From: Pelagibacter sp052048135 | GTDB taxonomy: Bacteria > Pseudomonadota > Alphaproteobacteria > Pelagibacterales > Pelagibacteraceae | Reading direction: 5' to 3' | DNA length: 64,000 nt | NCBI RefSeq assembly: GCF_052048135.1 | Contig: NZ_JBNAIM010000002.1 | Location: 744,001 to 808,000 of the forward strand | Shown: positions 59,439 to 64,000 of the stretch, in pieces | Layout of the letters: every line of letters starts with the position of its first letter | Numbering within the stretch: the stretch's first letter is position 1 | Notes under the pieces: model-generated | Databases searched by the model: none | What the model saw: the letters and a program-made list of their open reading frames with translations, nothing else | Told to the model about the DNA's origin: nothing | Made by a program: the position numbers and the translations under genes

Positions 59439-61517
59439 TTAGCCTGCAATCTTTTTTGTTACTTCATCTTGAACATTTTGAGGCACTTTTGCATAGTGGT
59501 CAAAGAACATTGAATATTGCGCTCTACCTTGAGACATTGATCTCAAACTATTAATATAACCAAACATGTTCGCTAATGGAACCATAGCAGTTATAACTGT
59601 AGCATTACCTCTCTGTTCTTGAGTGCTGATTTGACCTCTTCTACTATTTAAATCTCCAATAACATCACCCATATAGTCTTCTGGTGTTACAACCTCGACT
59701 CTCATCACTGGCTCTAATAATTTTAACCCACCTTTAGTACATGCATCTTTAAAACAAGCTCTACTAGCAAGCTCAAATGCTAAAACACTTGAGTCAACAT
59801 CATGGTGTAAACCATCCAAAATTGTAACTTTGTAATCAATCATTGGGAAACCAGCTAATATTCCTCCATCAGAAACTGTTTCGATACCTTTTTCAACTCC
59901 AGGAATAAATTCTTTAGGTATAGCTCCACCTTTAATTTTACTTTCTACAGCTCTTCCTTTTCCTGGTTCTTGTGGTTCTACTAGTAATTTAACTTTTGCA
60001 AATTGTCCTGCACCACCACTTTGTTTTTTATGTGTATATTCAACTTCTGATGATTTTTCGATTGTTTCTCTATAAGCAACCTGAGGTGCACCAACATTTG
60101 CCTCTACTTTAAATTCTCTTTTCATTCTATCTACAATAATATCTAAATGTAGTTCACCCATACCTTTAATTATTGTCTGTCCAGACTCCTCATCTGAAGA
60201 TACCCTAAATGAAGGATCTTCTTTAGCCAATCTACCTAAAGCTTCGCCCATTTTTTCTTGGTCCGCTTTTGTTTTAGGTTCTACTGCAATCTCAATTACT
60301 GGATCAGGAAATTCCATAGGTTCTAATAATACTGAGTTGTCTTTATTGCAAAGTGTATGTCCGGTAATAGTATTTTTCAAGCCAGCTAAGGAAACTATAT
60401 CTCCCGCATTAGCTTCTTTAATATCTTCTCTTGAATTTGCATGCATTAACAACATCCTACCGACTCTTTCTTCCTTTTCTTTTGATGAATTATAAACTGC
60501 AGTTCCTGTTTTTATTGTTCCAGAATATATTCTTATAAACGTGAGAGAACCAACAAACGGGTCATTTGCTACCTTAAAAGCTAAAGCTGAAAAGGGAGCA
60601 CTATCCTCAAACTTCATTTCTATTTCATCCTCAGAGCCTAATTTAGTTCCTTTTATTGAACCAATATCTACAGGACTTGGAAGATAGTTTACAACAGCGT
60701 CCAATAAAGGTTGAACACCTTTATTTTTAAAAGCTGATCCGGTAAGAACGGGAACAAAACTAAAGTTTAAAGTTCCTTTTCTTATGCATTTAATTAAATC
60801 CTCTTCTTTAATTTCATCACCATTAAGATATGACTCCATCAGTTTTTCATCTTGCTCAACAGCCATTTCAACTAATTCTGTTCGATATTTTTGAGAAATT
60901 TCTTTTAAATCTTCTGGAATATCTTTATATTCCCATTCAGCACCAAGTGCTTCATTTTTCCAAACTTGGGCTTTCATTTTAACTAGATCAACAACTCCAC
61001 TTAAAGAAGCCTCAATTCCAATTGGCACCTGTATGACTAAAGGCTTAGCTCCTAACCTATCTTTGATCATATCTACACATCTAAAAAAATCAGCACCTGT
61101 TCTATCAAGTTTATTAACAAAGCAAATTCTTGGAACTTTATATTTGTCTGCTTGTCTCCAAACAGTTTCTGATTGAGGTTCTACACCTGCAACTCCATCA
61201 AATACAGCAACTGCTCCATCTAAAACTTTTAATGATCTTTCAACTTCTATTGTAAAATCTACGTGTCCAGGAGTGTCTATTATATTAATTCTATGATCTT
61301 GCCAAAAACAAGTAGTTGCTGCTGAAGTGATTGTAATTCCTCTCTCTTGTTCTTGTTCCATCCAGTCCATTGTTGCAGCACCGTCATGAACTTCACCAAT
61401 TTTATGACTTTTACCTGTGTAGTATAAAATTCTTTCTGTGGTAGTTGTTTTGCCAGCATCTATGTGAGCCATAATCCCAATGTTTCTATATTTGTCTAAC
61501 GTATGAGTTCTAGCCAT
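59439..61517 (-). CDS. fusA: Elongation factor G
   Basis: EF-G moves tRNAs and mRNA through the ribosome at translocation. The 692 aa protein has the G1 motif AHIDAGKTTTTERILYYTGK at about 17-36, the EQERGITITSAATTCFW switch, and IIDTPGHVDFTIEVERSL. Domain IV contains the AGQFAKVKLLVEPQE and AYRETIEKSSEVEYTHKKQSGG blocks. Length and layout are typical. It lies 6 bases after rpsG and directly precedes rpsJ. Confidence 0.98.
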   Translation of the reverse strand: MARTHTLDKYRNIGIMAHIDAGKTTTTERILYYTGKSHKIGEVHDGAATMDWMEQEQERGITITSAATTCFWQDHRINIIDTPGHVDFTIEVERSLKVLDGAVAVFDGVAGVEPQSETVWRQADKYKVPRICFVNKLDRTGADFFRCVDMIKDRLGAKPLVIQVPIGIEASLSGVVDLVKMKAQVWKNEALGAEWEYKDIPEDLKEISQKYRTELVEMAVEQDEKLMESYLNGDEIKEEDLIKCIRKGTLNFSFVPVLTGSAFKNKGVQPLLDAVVNYLPSPVDIGSIKGTKLGSEDEIEMKFEDSAPFSALAFKVANDPFVGSLTFIRIYSGTIKTGTAVYNSSKEKEERVGRMLLMHANSREDIKEANAGDIVSLAGLKNTITGHTLCNKDNSVLLEPMEFPDPVIEIAVEPKTKADQEKMGEALGRLAKEDPSFRVSSDEESGQTIIKGMGELHLDIIVDRMKREFKVEANVGAPQVAYRETIEKSSEVEYTHKKQSGGAGQFAKVKLLVEPQEPGKGRAVESKIKGGAIPKEFIPGVEKGIETVSDGGILAGFPMIDYKVTILDGLHHDVDSSVLAFELASRACFKDACTKGGLKLLEPVMRVEVVTPEDYMGDVIGDLNSRRGQISTQEQRGNATVITAMVPLANMFGYINSLRSMSQGRAQYSMFFDHYAKVPQNVQDEVTKKIAG

Positions 61518-61523
61518 AATTTT

Positions 61524-61994
61524 TTACCATCTAAAATGGGCAAAAGCTTTATTTGACTCTGCCATTTTATGTACATCCTCTCTTTTTTTAACTGCAGCAC
61601 CTTTTTTTTCATATGCATCATAAAGTTCATTAAAAATTTTATCAGACATATGTTTATCTTTTCTTTTTCTAGCTGAGTCTATCAACCATCTTATTGCTAA
61701 AGCTTGAGCTCTTTTGCTTTTTACTTCAACAGGAACTTGGTAAGTAGCTCCACCAACTCTTCTTGATCTTACTTCAACTGTTGGTTTTATATTGTTGATA
61801 GCCTCATTAAAAATATTAATCGGCTCTTCTTTAGTTTTTGTTTTAATCTTTTCAATTGCATCATAAACTATTTTTGAGGCTACTCCTCTTTTACCGTCAT
61901 ACATGATGTTGTTAATTAATTTTGGAATTATAGTTGAGTTAAACTTAGGATCAGGAACAACTTTTTTCTTTGGTTGAGTTTTTTTTCTAGACAT
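61524..61994 (-). CDS. rpsG: 30S ribosomal protein S7
   Basis: S7 lies in the head of the small subunit near the E site. The 156 aa protein begins MSRKKTQPKKKVVPDPKFNSTIIPKLINNIMYDGKRGVASKIVYDAIEKIK. NIKPTVEVRSRRVGGATYQVPVEVKSKRAQALAIRWLIDSARKRKDKHM is the core. It is a full S7 and lies between rpsL (2-base gap) and fusA (6-base gap). Confidence 0.98.
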   Translation of the reverse strand: MSRKKTQPKKKVVPDPKFNSTIIPKLINNIMYDGKRGVASKIVYDAIEKIKTKTKEEPINIFNEAINNIKPTVEVRSRRVGGATYQVPVEVKSKRAQALAIRWLIDSARKRKDKHMSDKIFNELYDAYEKKGAAVKKREDVHKMAESNKAFAHFRW

Positions 61995-61996
61995 TT

Positions 61997-62368
61997 TTAT
62001 TTACCTTTTTTTGTTCCATACAAAGATCTTCTTTTTTTTCTATTAGCAACACCTTGAGTATCCAAATTTCCTCTTAAAATGTGATAACGAACACCGGGCA
62101 AATCTTTTACTCTGCCACCTCTAATTAAAACTACAGAGTGCTCTTGAAGATTGTGTCCTTCACCCGGTATATATGCTGTAACTTCAAAACCATTTGACAA
62201 TCTTACTCTAGCAACTTTTCTAAGCGCAGAGTTTGGTTTTTTTGGCGTTGTTGTATAAACTTTTACACAGACCCCTCTTTTTAAAGGTTGTTTTTGTAAT
62301 GCTGGAACTTTGTTCCGCGCAAGAGGTTTAGATCTTTTTTTTCTTAACAACTGATTAATAGTTGGCAT
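61997..62368 (-). CDS. rpsL: 30S ribosomal protein S12
   Basis: S12 sits at the decoding centre. The 123 aa protein has PTINQLLRKKRSKPLARNKVPALQ, CVKVYTTTPKKPNSALRKVARVRLSNGFEVTAYIPGEGHNLQEHSVVLIRGGRVKDLPGVRYHILRG. The lysines at the positions of streptomycin sensitivity (PKKPNSA and GRVKDLPGV) are both wild type. It heads the cluster from rpsL to rplQ. The 166-base region upstream holds the candidate promoter and ends at rpoC. Confidence 0.98.
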   Translation of the reverse strand: MPTINQLLRKKRSKPLARNKVPALQKQPLKRGVCVKVYTTTPKKPNSALRKVARVRLSNGFEVTAYIPGEGHNLQEHSVVLIRGGRVKDLPGVRYHILRGNLDTQGVANRKKRRSLYGTKKGK

Positions 62369-62385
62369 AATTTTTAGTTTTAATA

Positions 62386-62416
62386 ATTATATATTTTTGA
62401 ATGAAATAACTGACAG
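62386..62416 (-). promoter_or_regulatory. Candidate promoter for the rpsL-rpsG-fusA-rpsJ run
   Basis: On the minus strand CTGTCA (62416-62411) is followed by TATAAT (62391-62386), 19 bases apart; an overlapping TATATA (62393-62388) would be 17 bases apart. The rpsL ATG at 62368 follows within about 18 bases, so the leader would be short. This is the only sizeable intergenic region before the ribosomal cluster and so a promoter is expected here. The exact boxes are uncertain. Confidence 0.4.
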
Positions 62417-62434
62417 GTTATTCATGGCAGCGTT

Positions 62435-62455
62435 TAGTGTCATTAACAAACACTA
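62435..62455. repeat. 6-bp inverted repeat with 9-base loop
   Basis: TAGTGT and ACACTA flank CATTAACAA. It lies upstream of the candidate rpsL -35 box at 62411-62416 (on the minus strand this dyad is upstream). It could be a regulatory site or a chance dyad. No T-run follows on either strand. Confidence 0.3.
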
Positions 62456-62491
62456 CATTCCAACCAAAAACATCGCCAAATTACTTATTAA

Positions 62492-62506
62492 TTTGACTTT
62501 GTCAAA
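62492..62506. repeat. 6-bp inverted repeat with 3-base loop after rpoC
   Basis: TTTGAC, TTT, GTCAAA form a perfect small hairpin about 29 bases past the rpoC stop on the minus strand. It could slow polymerase or protect the 3' end, but the downstream strand lacks a clean T-run, so it is not a clear intrinsic terminator. Confidence 0.35.
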
Positions 62507-62534
62507 CTAAAACTAGAAAACAATTGAGTTTTTT

Positions 62535-64000
62535 TTATTGATTTACTTGAGTTTCTGACTGCTCTATTTTCTCTTGTTCAGACAAAAATTTATTATCATC
62601 TTCAAGAGCTTTTTTATTCCATTTATTCTTAATATTGCCTGTTCCAGCTGGTACTAATCTACCAACTATCACATTTTCCTTTAGGCCATTTAATGGATCA
62701 ACTTTACCCTTTATTGCTGCATCTGTTAAAACTCTAGTTGTTTCTTGGAAAGAAGCAGCAGATATAAATGACTCAGTCTGAAGTGAGGCTTTAGTTATAC
62801 CCATTAAAACCCTTTCTCCAGTTGCAGGTATTTTGCCCTCTGATTTTAATTTTTCATTTACGTCATCAAATTTTATTCTATCTATAATCTCTCCAGGAAG
62901 ATAGGTGGAGTCTCCAGAGGCTTTCACTTCTACTTTTTTCAACATTTGTCTCAAAATAGTTTCAATATGTTTATCATTGATCACAACACCTTGAAGCCTA
63001 TAAACTTCTTGTACTTGATTAACAAAATATTCTGTTAAATCTTTAATTCCTTTTATTCTTAATATGTCATGTGGTAGTGGCACCCCGTCTAGAAGATGCT
63101 CCCCTTTTTGAATTTTTTCTCCCTGATTAAAATTAATATGCTTACCTTTAGGAATTAAGTAGTTAGATGGTTCAGAGCCATCATCCGGAACAATGGATAT
63201 TCTTTGTTTTCCTCGAACTTCTTTTCCAAAAATGACTTGACCGTCATTTTCTGCAATTATAGCACTATCTTTGGCTTTTCTTGCTTCAAATAACTCAGCA
63301 ACTCTTGGTAAACCTCCTGTAATATCTTTTGTTTTTGTGGTTTCTTTAGGCAACCTAGCTATAACATCTCCTGCAGAAACTTTTTGTCCATCTTTAACTG
63401 ATAAAATAGAGTCTGGAACTAAATAATATCGAGCTTCATTATCATCAGCTTTTTTAATAACATTACCTTTTTCATCACGTAAAGTTATTCTTGGTTTTAG
63501 ATCTGAACTTTTTGATTGAGATCTCCAATCAACTACTGATTTTGAAGATATTCCTGTAGCATCGTCCGTTGTCTCTTGAATGGAAACTCCATCAATTAAA
63601 TCAACATAACTAGCTATACCACTCTTCTCTGCTATAACTGGAGTTGTGTATGGGTCCCACTCACAAATTTTTGTGTTAGCTTTTATTTTGTCACCATTTT
63701 TAAAAAATAATTTCGATCCATATGCAACTTTATAAATTGCAACTTGAACTCCATTATCATCTTCAATAGATAGTTGGGTATTTCTTCCCATTACAATTAA
63801 ATTCTTTTTTGAGTCTTCAAGTATATTTGAATTTATTATTTTAAGATTTCCATCATTTTTAGTTATAATTTGAGAATCCTGCTTAACTGAAGCGGTACCA
63901 CCAACATGGAAGGTTCTCATTGTTAATTGAGTTCCTGGTTCACCAATTGATTGAGCTGAAATCATTCCAATTGCCTCACCTACATGAACCATTTTACCTC
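62535..64000 (-). CDS. rpoC: DNA-directed RNA polymerase subunit beta', partial (C-terminal third)
   Basis: Only the C-terminal 488 or so residues are visible; the gene runs past the right edge. The methionine at 63992 is internal, because the reading frame stays open to the edge and the sequence just upstream reads GK. VGEAIGMISAQSIGEPGTQLTMRTFHVGG is the trigger-loop/bridge-helix region found about two-thirds along beta'. GLPRVAELFEARKAKD, FVNQVQEVYRLQGVVINDKHIE and the FISAASFQETTRVLTDAAIKGK end are typical of beta'. rpoC sits upstream of rpsL in the usual rpoBC-rpsL order. Confidence 0.97.
   Translation of the reverse strand, partial: GKMVHVGEAIGMISAQSIGEPGTQLTMRTFHVGGTASVKQDSQIITKNDGNLKIINSNILEDSKKNLIVMGRNTQLSIEDDNGVQVAIYKVAYGSKLFFKNGDKIKANTKICEWDPYTTPVIAEKSGIASYVDLIDGVSIQETTDDATGISSKSVVDWRSQSKSSDLKPRITLRDEKGNVIKKADDNEARYYLVPDSILSVKDGQKVSAGDVIARLPKETTKTKDITGGLPRVAELFEARKAKDSAIIAENDGQVIFGKEVRGKQRISIVPDDGSEPSNYLIPKGKHINFNQGEKIQKGEHLLDGVPLPHDILRIKGIKDLTEYFVNQVQEVYRLQGVVINDKHIETILRQMLKKVEVKASGDSTYLPGEIIDRIKFDDVNEKLKSEGKIPATGERVLMGITKASLQTESFISAASFQETTRVLTDAAIKGKVDPLNGLKENVIVGRLVPAGTGNIKNKWNKKALEDDNKFLSEQEKIEQSETQVNQ

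Larger units (their letters stand above)
62369..62534. other. Intergenic region between rpoC and rpsL
   Basis: At 166 bases this is the longest gene-free stretch in the window. It holds a candidate rpsL promoter near the rpsL side, a TAGTGT/ACACTA dyad at 62435-62455 and a TTTGAC/GTCAAA dyad at 62492-62506. No convincing terminator (stem with a T-run) follows the rpoC stop, and no ORF of gene-like quality is seen in it. Confidence 0.6.

Noticed and set aside
59438..59449. TTG start giving S10 four extra residues
   Set aside because: It overlaps fusA, and the ATG at 59437 gives the normal 102 aa length.
62492..62506. TTTGAC/GTCAAA hairpin as intrinsic terminator of rpoC
   Set aside because: The stem is short and the downstream strand is AT-mixed with no clean T-run.
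63990..63992. ATG at 63992 as start of an rpoC-like gene
   Set aside because: The frame stays open to the window edge and the methionine lies next to the conserved trigger-loop region, so it is internal and the gene is cut by the window.
1..64000. CRISPR arrays, insertion sequences, phage genes, restriction systems or toxin modules
   Set aside because: None seen: there are no spaced direct repeats, no transposase or integrase motifs and no composition islands; all intervals are explained by core genes.

Overview
The window is a stretch of very AT-rich, tightly packed bacterial chromosome. Gene content and order (hppA, soxBDAG, a large rib/glyA/nrdR operon, a single minus-strand S10-spc-alpha ribosomal cluster, alphaproteobacterial neighbours such as pyrB-pyrC'-plsY-topA and a CBP3-type cytochrome bc1 chaperone) point to a marine alphaproteobacterium with a streamlined genome. 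A SAR11/Pelagibacterales-type organism is the best fit. That placement is inference from content and base composition, because no database search was possible.

Layout. 1-2670: the 5' end of a cytochrome bc1 chaperone gene, a BamE-like lipoprotein gene whose start codon overlaps it divergently, and the proton-pumping pyrophosphatase hppA. 2749-10048: a minus-strand operon with a 2-oxoglutarate-type hydroxylase, rpiB, glyA, nrdR, ribD, ribE, ribBA, ribH, nusB and thiL, followed by hppA. 10121-11110: hemB on the plus strand. 11111-18436: minus-strand housekeeping block dapA, smpB, folK, rel, pyrE, pdxJ, acpS, lepB, rnc, recO. 18480-20699: a soluble lytic transglycosylase, then tRNA-Ser(GCU) on the minus strand. 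20860-27527: sarcosine oxidase soxBDAG followed by an ABC solute-binding protein and permease. 27524-34124: minus-strand nuclease, MATE exporter, trhO, an O-methyltransferase and gatB-gatA-gatC. 34174-40559: plus-strand ruvX, pyrB, pyrC', plsY, topA and a RidA-family gene. 40564-46468: ugd-galU, panC, mgtE, lipB and an rluC-type gene in alternating orientation. 46491-62368: the ribosomal super-cluster from rplQ back to rpsL, with rpoA, adk, secY and fusA. 62535-64000: the 3' third of rpoC, running off the right edge.

How it works together. The rib genes make riboflavin, and flavin is needed by the sarcosine oxidase encoded about 11 kb away. Sarcosine oxidase yields glycine and 5,10-methylene-THF, the same two metabolites that the glyA product interconverts with serine. 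rel, pyrE, pyrB, topA and the ribosomal cluster form the growth core. No mobile element, phage, CRISPR array or restriction system is visible. No stretch over 300 bases lacks a gene; the longest gap is 62369-62534. Many adjacent genes overlap by a few bases, and convergent genes abut or share stop-codon bases.

I found no clearly new biological system. The points worth a second look are departures from the expected core pattern: an NrdR zinc ribbon with two CXC knuckles, a Rel protein without its helical/zinc-finger region, a RibBA whose GTP cyclohydrolase half has lost its zinc ligands, a non-catalytic PyrC', genes missing from their usual places (rpoZ, era, dprA, rpmD, tuf), an ABC transporter pair without an ATPase gene, and a start-codon-overlapping divergent gene pair.
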